A stretch of 64,000 nt of DNA from JAGPDB01 sp046331265 (GTDB lineage Bacteria; Actinomycetota; Acidimicrobiia; IMCC26256; JAGPDB01), in NCBI GenBank assembly GCA_046331265.1, contig JAXLRE010000001.1:186001-250000 (forward strand), in the 5' to 3' direction. The position numbers and the translations under genes are program-made. Of the stretch, positions 52,602-61,513 are shown in pieces; the stretch's first letter is position 1, and each line of letters begins with the position of its first letter. The notes beneath the pieces are model-generated. The model was not told where the DNA came from. It did no database searches and saw only the letters and a list, made by a program, of their open reading frames with translations.

Positions 52602-52958
52602 ATGGTTGCACTTTTTGATTACGAAAGTTTTTTTGACGATACCCCATCTGTTGAAGATGAAGCCGAGTTAGATTTAACTTTTTTAGAGGCCATTGAATCA
52701 AGTGAAAACCTTTTTGGAATTAACAAGTCTTTTTATGAATCGTTAGAAAGTCTTAAACCTTCTAGAAAATTTGTTCCTACACTTAATGAAACTGTTTTCG
52801 AAGAACCAATTCATCATGCTGTTTGGACTTCAACTAATTGGCCTCAAAGCAGCAAACACTTTCCTTCCTATTTTTTCAGTTGGGTCGAAAACTATCGAAA
52901 ATCGATAGTTTTTCGACCCAACACGGCGGGAGCTAGAGGATGCAACCATCTCCCATGA
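52602..52958 (+). CDS. Small acidic protein of unknown function; 3' end made of repeat
   Basis: Not recognised. The 118-residue frame starts with a very acidic region (FDDTPSVEDEAELDLTFLEAIESSE), followed by a Ser/Pro/Trp-containing part (WTSTNWPQSSKHFPSYFFSWVENY). A good promoter and a weak ribosome site lie upstream, supporting expression. From about residue 93 the coding sequence runs through the palindromic element (52880-52926), and it ends inside dnaE on the other strand (26-nt overlap). The C-terminus was therefore probably altered by the repeat. No membrane helix. It could be truncated or a spurious frame. Confidence 0.5.
   Translation: MVALFDYESFFDDTPSVEDEAELDLTFLEAIESSENLFGINKSFYESLESLKPSRKFVPTLNETVFEEPIHHAVWTSTNWPQSSKHFPSYFFSWVENYRKSIVFRPNTAGARGCNHLP
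52880..52926. repeat. Dispersed palindromic element, copy B (42-bp hairpin)
   Basis: Arms at 52880-52898 and 52902-52921 pair over 19 bp with one bulged base around an AAA loop; CACGG follows at 52922-52926. The minus-strand read begins CCGTGTTGGGTCGAAAAACT. Positions 52894-52926 match copy A (12975-13007) at 32 of 33 bases. It lies 6 nt past the dnaE stop, the same orientation and setting as copy A past aroKB. No T-run follows on either strand. Confidence 0.8.
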
Positions 52959-55900
52959 CAGTATGGAGCTCTGCAAATAAAGATGAACTAGGTTCAACAG
53001 TAAAAGTAACACCGAATCTAACAACAGTAGTTTTTTCTTTATCGACTAAATGTAAGTAAACCGGAGAATTACCAGGATAGCGTGACAACATTTCTCTCAA
53101 CTCATCTGCACGTGCTTTGGTCATTGAAGAAGCGGAAGTCTGAATTCTAATTGGAGGACCAGAACCATCTAAAGAAAGATCTGGAGTAGAAAAATCTACT
53201 GCAATTAATTTGACAACTTCTTCTCTTGCGTCAACACGTGCAGTTAACAAAATTATTTTGTCTTCAACAATTACATCCGAGTACTTTTCCATTGTCTTAG
53301 GAAAGACCATAACCTCAATACCCATAGCTAAATCTTCTAAAACAAAGGTAGCCATCAAATCGCCGCGTTTTGTGTATCGTTTTGTTAAAGAAGTTATTAC
53401 GCCACCAACAGTTATGGTATCGCCTTCATTTGATTCTTTTGCTTGTGCAACAGATTTTTCACTCAACGCTGCCAATGCATTTCCGACCCCGCTAAGAGGA
53501 TGATCGCTAATATAAAGACCCAACATCTCTTTTTCGAATTGAAGCTTTATGTTTTTCTCGAACTCTGTGTCAGGAATTGCAATACGAGATGATGAATCTG
53601 CATTACTATCGCTACCTACTTCACCGAACAGAGACATGATCCCTAAATCTTGCTCTCTTCTGCGCGCAATTGTATTTTCCAGAATCTGCTCATAAACCAT
53701 GAGTAGTCCCTGTCTTGTATGACCTAAATTATCGAATGCGCCAGCTTTAATTAATGATTCAACTGTTCGCTTATTTAGCGCTTGGGTATCTACTCGTTCA
53801 CAGAAATCATAAAAATCTTTATACAATCCTGTTTCTTCTCGTCCCTTAACAATTAATGCAACCAAACCTTCACCTACGTTACGGACTGCACTCATACCAA
53901 AACGAATAACACCATCAACTACAGTAAAGTCAGAATCTGATTCATTAATATCTGGAACATGAACTTCAATTCCTAATTGTCGACATTCTGCTAAGTATAT
54001 AGCTGCGCGATCTTTATCACCTTTAGTCGATGTCAACAGTGCAGCAAGATATTCTTCAGGATAGTTAGCTTTAAGATATGCAGTTTGATATGCAATAAAT
54101 CCATAACCTACGGAGTGAGATTTATTAAAAGAATAATCAGCAAAAGGTTCGATAATGTCGAACATTTCATGACCAAATTTTGTGCCATATCCATTTTCTT
54201 CACAACCTTTTGCAAACTTTTCACGATGGGCTTTAATTATCTCTCGTTTTTTCTTACCCATGGCTTTACGAAGATTATCTGCTTCTTCCAAAGTGTAATT
54301 AGCAAGTTTTTGAGCAACACGCATAAGTTGCTCTTGATAAATCATCAAACCAAAAGTTGGCTCTAAAATATCTTTGACATCTTCGTGATAGTAAGTAATT
54401 TTTTGTCGACCATTTTTTCGGTTCGCATAATCGAGGTGCATATTCGCAGCCATAGGACCAGGACGATACAAGGCTACTAAAGCGCTTACATCCTCAAATC
54501 TTGTTGGCTGCAAAGATCTAATCAACGATCGCATTGCGCCACCTTCAAGTTGGAAAACACCAATGGTTTGAGCATTTCTTAAAAGCTCAAAAGTTTTTTC
54601 ATCGTTTAGATCAACATTGTCTATATCAACTTTTATAGAACGACTTTTTTCTATCTGTTTTAATGCAATATCCATAACGTCAAGGTTTCGCAATCCTAGG
54701 AAGTCCATTTTTAACAGACCTAAATCAGCTACGCCATTCATTTCAAACTGCGTAACTAAAGGTGCATCGTTGCGATCTCCACCTGCAACAGGTTTTCTTT
54801 GTACCGGTAAAAAGTTAGTAAGTGTATCTGGTGCAATAACCACAGCCGCAGCATGAATACCGTCTTGTCTTCGGAGTCCTTCAAGTCCTTTTGCAATATC
54901 GATAATTCTTTTTGCATCTGCATCAGACTCATAAAGAGACCTGAGCTCTGCGGCCATTCCGTATCCTTCGCTGTATTTCTCATGTTTTTCAAAACAAGCC
55001 CAGATTGGTGTATCACGACCAAGGATAAGCGGCGGCATTAATTTTGCGATCTTGTCTCCAACTGCATATGGATAACCGAGCACACGCGCTGAATCTCGTA
55101 CTGCAGCACGAGCTTTAATTGTAGAAAAAGTTATGATCTGCGCAACATGATCCCAACCATAACGTGCAGAAGCATACTTGATCATTTCGCCTCTATATCT
55201 AGAGTCAAAGTCCATATCAATATCGGGCATTTCTTTTCTTCCTGGATTCAAAAAACGCTCGAAAAGTAGATCGTATTTAATTGGATCAATGTCTACAATT
55301 TTTAAACAATATGCAACAGCTGAACCAGCTGCTGATCCACGTCCTGGTCCAACACGTATATCATTTTCTTTTGCAAACTTAACTAGATCCCAAACAATTA
55401 AGAAGTAAGCAGGGAAACCCATATCCTTGATAACTTTTAATTCAAATTCGATACGTTCAGAAATTTCTTGTGTTAAGGAATCTCCCCATCTTTGTTTTGC
55501 ACCTTCGTATACAAGTTCTCGCAAATAGGATTCTTCGCTATATCCATCAGGCACAGGAAATGATGGAAGAACGATTTTGCCAAATTCGAAATCGACATTG
55601 CTTCTACTTGCAATAAGTAAAGTATTATCGCATGCTTGTTCGTAGTCACGAAACAAATGACGCATTTCAGCTGCTGATTTTACATAGAATTCTTCTGCTT
55701 CGAATTTAAAACGATTTGTATCACTCATTAAAGAACCGGTCTGCACGCAGAGCAATGCATCATGTGAATGAGCATCTGCTCTGTCGGTATAGTGACTGTC
55801 ATTTGTTGCAATGAGAGGTGCTTTAATTTTGTTAGCTATCTCAATCAAGTGAGGCAGTACTTGTGCATCTTCTTTTAAACCATGGTCTTGTAATTCAATA

Positions 55901-56418
55901 AAGAAATTATCATTACCAAAAATATCTTGAAAACGAGATGCAGCCTTTAGAGCTGCATCAAATTCATCTTTCATGATTAACTGGTTAACTAAACCACCTA
56001 AACATCCTGAAGTGGCAATTAAACCTTCACTATGTTCTTCAAGTAATTCCCAGTCCGTACGAGGCTTATAGTAAAAACCATCTAAATATGCTTTCGATGA
56101 AACTTTTACGAGGTTTTCGTATCCCGTATTGTTTTCAGCTAATAAAGTTAGATGATATGTTTCCATTTCGGAACGTTTTGGCCTGTCAAAACGCGAACCG
56201 TTTTCGAAATATGCTTCTGTTCCAATAACTGGAACCATTTCTTGTTCTTTGCATTGTTTATAAAACTCTAATGCACCATAAAGGTTTCCATGGTCGGTGA
56301 TTCCTATTGAATTTTGGCCATCTGCTTTGGCTGCAGAGATTAATTCACCTAAACGCGACGCTCCATCTAACATCGAATATTCTGTGTGTACGTGAAGGTG
56401 TGTAAAAGACTTGGTCAT
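52933..56418 (-). CDS. dnaE: DNA polymerase III alpha subunit
   Basis: This is the replicative polymerase. The 1161-residue protein has an N-terminal PHP domain (HLHVHTEYSMLDGASRLGEL), a C-family polymerase core with PDIDMDFDSRYR and GPGRGSAAGSAVAYCL, a helix-hairpin-helix region, and a C-terminal OB domain (ITVGGVITSLTKRYTKRGDLMATFVLEDL). PHP metal residues look intact, and length matches DnaE1 rather than the error-prone DnaE2. It lies 18 nt after the rluD-like gene. Confidence 0.97.
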   Translation of the reverse strand: MTKSFTHLHVHTEYSMLDGASRLGELISAAKADGQNSIGITDHGNLYGALEFYKQCKEQEMVPVIGTEAYFENGSRFDRPKRSEMETYHLTLLAENNTGYENLVKVSSKAYLDGFYYKPRTDWELLEEHSEGLIATSGCLGGLVNQLIMKDEFDAALKAASRFQDIFGNDNFFIELQDHGLKEDAQVLPHLIEIANKIKAPLIATNDSHYTDRADAHSHDALLCVQTGSLMSDTNRFKFEAEEFYVKSAAEMRHLFRDYEQACDNTLLIASRSNVDFEFGKIVLPSFPVPDGYSEESYLRELVYEGAKQRWGDSLTQEISERIEFELKVIKDMGFPAYFLIVWDLVKFAKENDIRVGPGRGSAAGSAVAYCLKIVDIDPIKYDLLFERFLNPGRKEMPDIDMDFDSRYRGEMIKYASARYGWDHVAQIITFSTIKARAAVRDSARVLGYPYAVGDKIAKLMPPLILGRDTPIWACFEKHEKYSEGYGMAAELRSLYESDADAKRIIDIAKGLEGLRRQDGIHAAAVVIAPDTLTNFLPVQRKPVAGGDRNDAPLVTQFEMNGVADLGLLKMDFLGLRNLDVMDIALKQIEKSRSIKVDIDNVDLNDEKTFELLRNAQTIGVFQLEGGAMRSLIRSLQPTRFEDVSALVALYRPGPMAANMHLDYANRKNGRQKITYYHEDVKDILEPTFGLMIYQEQLMRVAQKLANYTLEEADNLRKAMGKKKREIIKAHREKFAKGCEENGYGTKFGHEMFDIIEPFADYSFNKSHSVGYGFIAYQTAYLKANYPEEYLAALLTSTKGDKDRAAIYLAECRQLGIEVHVPDINESDSDFTVVDGVIRFGMSAVRNVGEGLVALIVKGREETGLYKDFYDFCERVDTQALNKRTVESLIKAGAFDNLGHTRQGLLMVYEQILENTIARRREQDLGIMSLFGEVGSDSNADSSSRIAIPDTEFEKNIKLQFEKEMLGLYISDHPLSGVGNALAALSEKSVAQAKESNEGDTITVGGVITSLTKRYTKRGDLMATFVLEDLAMGIEVMVFPKTMEKYSDVIVEDKIILLTARVDAREEVVKLIAVDFSTPDLSLDGSGPPIRIQTSASSMTKARADELREMLSRYPGNSPVYLHLVDKEKTTVVRFGVTFTVEPSSSLFAELHTVMGDGCIL

Positions 56419-56436
56419 GATTTGTCTATTCTAGAC

Positions 56437-57348
56437 CTAACTTATTCGATCTAAAATTTCTTGCAAATCTTCGGGCAGAAGCGACTTGAACTTCATTTCC
56501 TTATTTAAAACAGGATGGACAAAAATTAGCTCGTAAGCGTGAAGAAATATACGATCTGTCTCAATTGTCTGGCGAAATCCTCCATATGTTTTATCTCCAA
56601 CGACAGGATGATTAATTGCTGCGCAGTGCACACGAATTTGATGTGTACGACCTGTTTCTAGGGAAACATCTAAAAGTGTTACATCAAAATCTGGATAATA
56701 ATTTTTTACTGCATAATGAGTTCTTGCATTCTTACCATTTTCTTTAACAGCCATTCGTGTCGCTCTTGTTTGGCTACGTCCAATGCTTGCATCAATGACT
56801 CCAGAACTTGTTGCAAACTTTCCCCAAGCCAATGCAAAATAATTACGTTTTACATCATGAATAGAAAACATTTGAACAAATTTTTCGTAAACTTCCTGCG
56901 ATTTAGCAACAACTAATAAACCAGATGTTCCTGCATCAAGTCTGTGTACGATTCCTGGACGATGACTTTCACCAACGTTTACAATTTCTGGATATCTATA
57001 CACAAGACCATTTACTAAAGTGTTGTCTTTATTGCCAGCACCTGGATGTACCACCAAACCAGATGATTTATTTATAACCAGCAAATGTTCATCTTCATAA
57101 ATGGTTTCGAATTCAATATTTTGAGGCTCAATTACTTCGTCTGTATTTGGTGAAATTTCAGCTTCAACTAAATCACCAAATTTAACTTTTTCAGATTGTT
57201 TTACATTTTTGCCATTTAGTTTTACTAAACCGTCTTTAAACATTTGAGATAACAACGATCTGGAAAGTTCTGTTTCTATAGCTAATACTTTGTCGATCCT
57301 TACCCCATCAATACTTTGAGGAACTTCAAAACTATATTTCTCAGCCAT
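56437..57348 (-). CDS. rluD: RluD-type 23S rRNA pseudouridine synthase
   Basis: RluA/RluD enzymes isomerise uridines in 23S rRNA or tRNA. The 303-residue protein has an N-terminal S4 RNA-binding domain (GVRIDKVLAIETELSRSLLSQMF) and the catalytic motif HRPGIVHRLDAGTSGLLVVAK with the active Asp, followed by GRTHQIRVHCAAINHPVVGD. The exact modified position is not readable from sequence. It overlaps lspA by 8 nt, an order shared with many Gram-positives. Confidence 0.93.
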   Translation of the reverse strand: MAEKYSFEVPQSIDGVRIDKVLAIETELSRSLLSQMFKDGLVKLNGKNVKQSEKVKFGDLVEAEISPNTDEVIEPQNIEFETIYEDEHLLVINKSSGLVVHPGAGNKDNTLVNGLVYRYPEIVNVGESHRPGIVHRLDAGTSGLLVVAKSQEVYEKFVQMFSIHDVKRNYFALAWGKFATSSGVIDASIGRSQTRATRMAVKENGKNARTHYAVKNYYPDFDVTLLDVSLETGRTHQIRVHCAAINHPVVGDKTYGGFRQTIETDRIFLHAYELIFVHPVLNKEMKFKSLLPEDLQEILDRIS

Positions 57349-57823
57349 TTTCTTTACCTCTTACAAAAAATGCAGAGACTAAAAGCATTGCAGCACCTAA
57401 AGAAACGACCATATCTGCAACATTAAATGTAGGCCAAGAAAATATTTTTATAAAGTCTGTTACATGACCATGTCCGTTATATGGAGGTTGAAAAAATCTG
57501 TCTAATAAGTTTCCTGATGCTCCAACGGCTATCACTGCATAGGCATAAGTTAACAGTCCAGAATTACTTCGAAAGTAAGCAACTATCAATATCGTTATTA
57601 TTATTGTCGCCAAAATAGTGACAAAAATTGTCGAATTTGAAAATAAAGAAAAAGCGCTACCCGAGTTGCTAGTTAATGCAAAACCAATATTTTTATCTAA
57701 TATCAACTTTGGTGTTTCTAGGTTGTTGCGAGCCCATGCTTTAGACAATTGATCTATCGGCAAAATAGTTAAGAAGAAAATAAATAAAACAAAGAATTTA
57801 TTTTTAAGAAACTCGAATTTCAC
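57341..57823 (-). CDS. lspA: Lipoprotein signal peptidase
   Basis: LspA removes signal peptides from prolipoproteins after lipidation. The 160-residue membrane protein has four helices and both catalytic aspartates, in VGASGNLLDRFFQPP and PTFNVADMVVSLG. The DQLSKAWA stretch near residue 24 is the first family box. It is followed by rluD and preceded by the DksA-like gene. Confidence 0.94.
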   Translation of the reverse strand: MKFEFLKNKFFVLFIFFLTILPIDQLSKAWARNNLETPKLILDKNIGFALTSNSGSAFSLFSNSTIFVTILATIIITILIVAYFRSNSGLLTYAYAVIAVGASGNLLDRFFQPPYNGHGHVTDFIKIFSWPTFNVADMVVSLGAAMLLVSAFFVRGKENG

Positions 57824-57835
57824 CTGAAAAGCTTA

Positions 57836-58534
57836 CTAGCGACGTCTCTCGCTTCGCGCTTTACAATCAACACAAACCTCAGTCCAAGGAAGAGCTTCTA
57901 ATCTTGCAACGGTTATCCTTCTGCCAGATGGACTGCATAAACCATAAGTTCCATCTTTCATTCGGGCTAATGCTCTATCTATTTGATCAACAATATTTGC
58001 TGCCTCAGCAGAAAGAAAAAGGCTACGTTCACGTTCAACTGCTACAGAATCACCTTCGCCAGACTCTTCATCAAACTGTGTGTCTCCGCCTTCTCTATCA
58101 GCAATCAATTCAACAGCTTCTTGCGCTAGTTCGTCTGACTGATCTAAATGCCGTTGACGCTCTTCTAAAAGTATTTCTTTTAGTTTCTCCAAGGTTTTAG
58201 GTGAGAGATTAGGCTTTTCAGCTTTAACAACCAAGCCAGATATTGGACAACGAAAAGCGCCATTTTTATTTGTTGATGAAGCCTTGGTTGATTTCGATTC
58301 TTTTTCAGCTTTAGTTGAAGGCTTAGATGCAGAAACTTTCTTTGTTTCTTTTTTAACTACTTTTGTAGTTGTTTTCTTTGGCTCTACTTTTTTCGAAGTT
58401 GCTTTTGCTGATGACGCTTTTTTTACAGTCGTCTTTTTTGCCACGGTTTTTTTAGCAGATGCAGCTTTAGCTGTTGTTGCTTTTTTCGGTGTTGATTTTG
58501 ATTTAGTTGTAGAAGTCTTTTTCGTCGTGGCCAT
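57836..58534 (-). CDS. DksA/TraR-type zinc-finger protein with histone H1-like tail
   Basis: Residues about 1-95 are almost wholly Lys, Ala, Thr and Ser repeats (KKTSTTKSKSTPKKATTAKA style), like histone H1 tails. Residues about 110-232 are a DksA/TraR module: coiled-coil LEKLKEILLEERQRHLDQSDELAQEA, then GTYGLCSPSGRRI and ALPWTEVCVDCKARSE. The family finger is CxxC-x17-CxxC; here Cys200, Ser203, Cys221, Cys224, so one cysteine is Ser. Spacing is otherwise exact. The DksA half may bind RNA polymerase and the tail DNA; this is inference. Neighbours are lspA and divIVA, a conserved location. Confidence 0.82.
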   Translation of the reverse strand: MATTKKTSTTKSKSTPKKATTAKAASAKKTVAKKTTVKKASSAKATSKKVEPKKTTTKVVKKETKKVSASKPSTKAEKESKSTKASSTNKNGAFRCPISGLVVKAEKPNLSPKTLEKLKEILLEERQRHLDQSDELAQEAVELIADREGGDTQFDEESGEGDSVAVERERSLFLSAEAANIVDQIDRALARMKDGTYGLCSPSGRRITVARLEALPWTEVCVDCKARSERRR

Positions 58535-58559
58535 ATTGTTCTCTTTAGGCTAAGAAATA

Positions 58560-59861
58560 TTATTTCTTAAAAAATCCTTTATGTTTTCCATCGTTTGTAT
58601 CGTCCTCATCTGATGGTCCTAGAGGCGAATCATCTTGCACTGCTTGACGCAATGAAGCAAAGAAATCATCATCATCAAGATCTGTGTTGCTACTTGATTT
58701 AGAACTTCCAGGCTCAAATGCGGACTTTGAGACAGATGACTCTACTTCTTCATAGTCACCTTCAACGATTTCTGCGTCGAGAACGGTATCGCTACCAGCA
58801 GGCTCAACTACTGGTCCATCTACAAATGCTGCAAATGGGTCCTGGTCACTGTAATTTGATTGTGTGTCTTGGACTTGTGCTTCTAAAACTTCAATTTGAT
58901 CATTGGTATCATCATCTTCTATTTCACCAGCAGGAACGACAACATCTTGATCTAACATTTCATCAAAAGAGCTCGGAGCGCTTTCTGCACTTGTAGCAAC
59001 AACTTCCGGTTCAGCTGCTTTTGGCTCACTTTCTGGTGTACGTTTTATTTCCACGCGTTCAACTATAGGAAGTTCAGGGACCGCATCGACGTCGATCTGT
59101 TCGCGTTGAGTCAGAATAGAAAGATCTTGTTCAATAACATCTCTTAATTTTGTTCTATGTTCTTTATCGAAATCTTGGAGAACAGAAATATCACTTAACA
59201 ATTGCGCTCTTTGCTGTGTCAATTCTTCGACCAAGGCTACAAACTTATTTCTCTCTTCAGCATGTATAGAATCTGCTTGTGCTTGAGCAGCGCTAACTAA
59301 TCCATCTGCTTTACTTTGCGCTTCAGCGACCAATTTGTCAGCTTCAATTTTTGCATCTTCTAATTCTTTTTCTGCATCTACTTTTGCTTGACCAGTTAAA
59401 CTATCAGCTTGAGTCTGAGCTTTCTCGACCATTTCTTTGGCTTCTTGTGTTGCGTTAGATACAAGTTCATCTGCTTGCGATTTAGCAGTCTTCAATGTTT
59501 CATCAGCAGTCTTTTGTGCAAGAAGTAACGTTTTGTTAATAAGCTCTTCTTTTTCATTTACTTGAGCAATCAATAGTTCTTCATCAATGTTTGAAGCAGG
59601 GGCTATAGTTTCATTTTGTACTGGCATTTCTTGAACTTGTGGTTCAACAGATTTAACTTCTGCAAATGGGTCTGCAATAGGAGCAGTAGAGCCTTCTGTT
59701 TTAAGACGTTCCAGCGCTTCAAAGAGCTGACGATTTTCTTCGATTAAACCTTCGATTGTGTCTGCCGCACGTTCCAATAATGCATCTACAACATCTTGGT
59801 TAAAACCAAATGCTTTCGATGGGATCTGGGCTTCACGCAGCTCACGCGGAGAAATCTTCAT
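58560..59861 (-). CDS. divIVA: DivIVA/Wag31-family polar growth protein
   Basis: DivIVA marks curved membranes and guides polar growth or septum placement. The 433-residue protein begins with the DivIVA domain KISPRELREAQIPSKAFGFN then DVVDALLERAADTI, followed by a long coiled coil (about residues 100-230, Ala/Glu/Lys-rich repeats such as ADELVSNATQEAKEMVEKAQ) and a long acidic, Ser-rich tail ending KHKGFFKK. ATG 59859-59861 is chosen; the frame is open to TTG 59882. A TAAAAT hexamer ends 8 nt before this ATG, so the message may be nearly leaderless. It follows yggT in the division cluster. Confidence 0.93.
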   Translation of the reverse strand: MKISPRELREAQIPSKAFGFNQDVVDALLERAADTIEGLIEENRQLFEALERLKTEGSTAPIADPFAEVKSVEPQVQEMPVQNETIAPASNIDEELLIAQVNEKEELINKTLLLAQKTADETLKTAKSQADELVSNATQEAKEMVEKAQTQADSLTGQAKVDAEKELEDAKIEADKLVAEAQSKADGLVSAAQAQADSIHAEERNKFVALVEELTQQRAQLLSDISVLQDFDKEHRTKLRDVIEQDLSILTQREQIDVDAVPELPIVERVEIKRTPESEPKAAEPEVVATSAESAPSSFDEMLDQDVVVPAGEIEDDDTNDQIEVLEAQVQDTQSNYSDQDPFAAFVDGPVVEPAGSDTVLDAEIVEGDYEEVESSVSKSAFEPGSSKSSSNTDLDDDDFFASLRQAVQDDSPLGPSDEDDTNDGKHKGFFKK

Positions 59862-59932
59862 GGCGAGCGATTTTACACCCAAATGACATACATTGCACTC
59901 TTATCCTTTAAAAAATAAAAGTTTTCTAGAAA

Positions 59933-60199
59933 TTATATAAAAGATCTCAAAATTGATTGTGCAATCATTATTGCAATTAGTAGAACTAATCCTGAAAGAT
60001 CAAACATTCCCATCCTTGGCATGTACCTTCTGATCTTAAGTAACACAGGTTCAATATAACGGCCAAGAAAATCTCTTATCTGAGAAAACATAGATCCTGG
60101 GGCTAAAGGGAAAAAAGATAACAAGAAATACACAAAAATACATATTTGCATAATAAATAGAACATTAACGGCGATACTTGCAATAAACGAAACAGACAT
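59933..60199 (-). CDS. YggT family membrane protein
   Basis: The 88-residue protein has two hydrophobic helices (VLFIMQICIFVYFLLSFFPL and LSGLVLLIAIMIAQSIL) around the conserved stretch DFLGRYIEPVLLKIRRYMPRMGMFDLSGL, a YggT signature (PVLxPIRRxxPxxGxxDxS). YggT proteins are linked to division or osmotic response; function is not settled. Position between sepF and divIVA is typical. Confidence 0.92.
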   Translation of the reverse strand: MSVSFIASIAVNVLFIMQICIFVYFLLSFFPLAPGSMFSQIRDFLGRYIEPVLLKIRRYMPRMGMFDLSGLVLLIAIMIAQSILRSFI

Positions 60200-60245
60200 A
60201 GAAATCTACTTTAGTTTAAATTCAACTATTATTTGGAACTTTTAT

Positions 60246-60770
60246 TTATCTTGAAAGACCAGAATTAATTATTCGTTCACGTTCTTCAGCAGAAACATCG
60301 ACATTATTTGGTGTTAATAGAAAAACATGTTCATCAACACGAGACATTGAACCATCAAGTGCAAATGCTAAACCACTCGCAAAGTCAATAAGTCGACGCT
60401 GCAATTCTCGCGGTAACCCGCCCAAGTTCATGATTACAGGGCGACCAATTTTTAATCTCTCCCCTATTTCTTGTGCATCGTTAAAACTTTTAGGTTCACA
60501 AACATGAACACTTGCAGTAGCCGGTGCCGTCATTGGCATGGTACGTATAGTTTGAGGTCTAACTGGTTCGTCAGGTGCGATAGTCCGAACAGTGGGTGCT
60601 TCTTTTTGACGAGAGGCCATAGGCATTGTTGCAGGCCTAGTTACACGTTGCTCGCTTGTAACAGCTTCACGACGATCATTTTGAGCATATTGATCATTGT
60701 CGTAACCTAAGAAATCTGCGTCGTCTTCATCATCCTGCAGACCGAGTGCAACCATTGCTTTTCGCCACAT
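60246..60770 (-). CDS. sepF: Cell division protein SepF
   Basis: SepF anchors FtsZ to the membrane. The 174-residue protein has an N-terminal amphipathic start (MWRKAMVALGLQDDEDD) that would bind membrane, a disordered linker with Met/Pro/Thr, and a C-terminal SepF core: VHVCEPKSFNDAQEIGERLKIGRPVIMNLGGL, RELQRRLIDFASGLAFALDG and VFLLTPNNVDVSAEERE. In actinobacteria lacking FtsA/ZipA, SepF is the main Z-ring tether. Confidence 0.95.
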   Translation of the reverse strand: MWRKAMVALGLQDDEDDADFLGYDNDQYAQNDRREAVTSEQRVTRPATMPMASRQKEAPTVRTIAPDEPVRPQTIRTMPMTAPATASVHVCEPKSFNDAQEIGERLKIGRPVIMNLGGLPRELQRRLIDFASGLAFALDGSMSRVDEHVFLLTPNNVDVSAEERERIINSGLSR

Positions 60771-60826
60771 ATTATTACCCCTTGTTTAACTTTATAATTC
60801 TAGTTGTTCTTGAACTTAAAATGCAT

Positions 60827-61513
60827 TTATTTCCTATCATCTTGGAAAATTGCTGATCCCAGCCTTATATGAGTTGATCCGCAAGCTATTGCTGTTTCAA
60901 AATCTCCACTCATGCCCATAGATAAATATTCGAGCGAATTCTTATCTGCACATACTTTAGCTAATGAAAATTGCTCATAGGGATCCTGATCTAAATCTGG
61001 CATGATCATTAACCCTATGAACCTGTTCCCTTTTGATTCGGAATAATTGATCAATTCAGGAACATCGTCTATGTGCGCTCCGGCTCTATTTGAATTTTTT
61101 CCAGTATAAATTTGAAGGAACATTTTAGGCGGATGTTGTGTATCGCTAATCAAATCGATATGAGATTTTTTTGAAACGCTGTGAATATAAGAAACATTCG
61201 AAATAATTTTGGATATTTTATTACTTTGCAGCTGTCCTATGAAATGCCAAGTAGGAATAGTAGAAGTAACTGAAGAAAGCGAAGAAATCATTTCATCTAG
61301 ATGATTTAATCTATTCTCCCCGAAGTTGGTCAGTCCGCAATCTATACAATTTTTTAATGTTTGAGCTGATTGATTTTTTGTTACGACAATTAAATTTATG
61401 TCTTTCGCATTTCTATTTGAATTAGTACATGCATAATCTATTTTGTCGTAGATTTTCTCGAGGTTTTGTTTAATTGTTTCTACAGGCACAACGTCGTTAT
61501 TTATTTCAACCAT
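60827..61513 (-). CDS. yggS: YggS-family pyridoxal phosphate homeostasis protein
   Basis: YggS/PLPBP binds PLP and balances B6 vitamers and amino acids. The 228-residue protein has the PLP lysine in INLIVVTKNQSAQ, then GLTNFGENRLNHLDEM, TWHFIGQLQSNKISKII, the SGDFETAIACGSTHIRLGSAIF C-terminal phosphate-binding stretch (usual SMGMSxDxExAIxxGST), here MGMSGDFETAIACGST. It overlaps pgeF by 13 nt. Confidence 0.93.
   Translation of the reverse strand: MVEINNDVVPVETIKQNLEKIYDKIDYACTNSNRNAKDINLIVVTKNQSAQTLKNCIDCGLTNFGENRLNHLDEMISSLSSVTSTIPTWHFIGQLQSNKISKIISNVSYIHSVSKKSHIDLISDTQHPPKMFLQIYTGKNSNRAGAHIDDVPELINYSESKGNRFIGLMIMPDLDQDPYEQFSLAKVCADKNSLEYLSMGMSGDFETAIACGSTHIRLGSAIFQDDRK

Noticed and set aside
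52880..52926. Intrinsic (Rho-independent) terminator for dnaE or the small plus-strand ORF
   Set aside because: The hairpin is strong but no run of T follows on either strand, and its sequence is shared with another locus, which suggests a repeat family instead.
58284..58553. Plus-strand Phe/Val-rich open frame opposite the Lys-rich tail of the DksA-like gene
   Set aside because: It is the antisense shadow of Lys/Ala/Thr codons; no ribosome site or family match.
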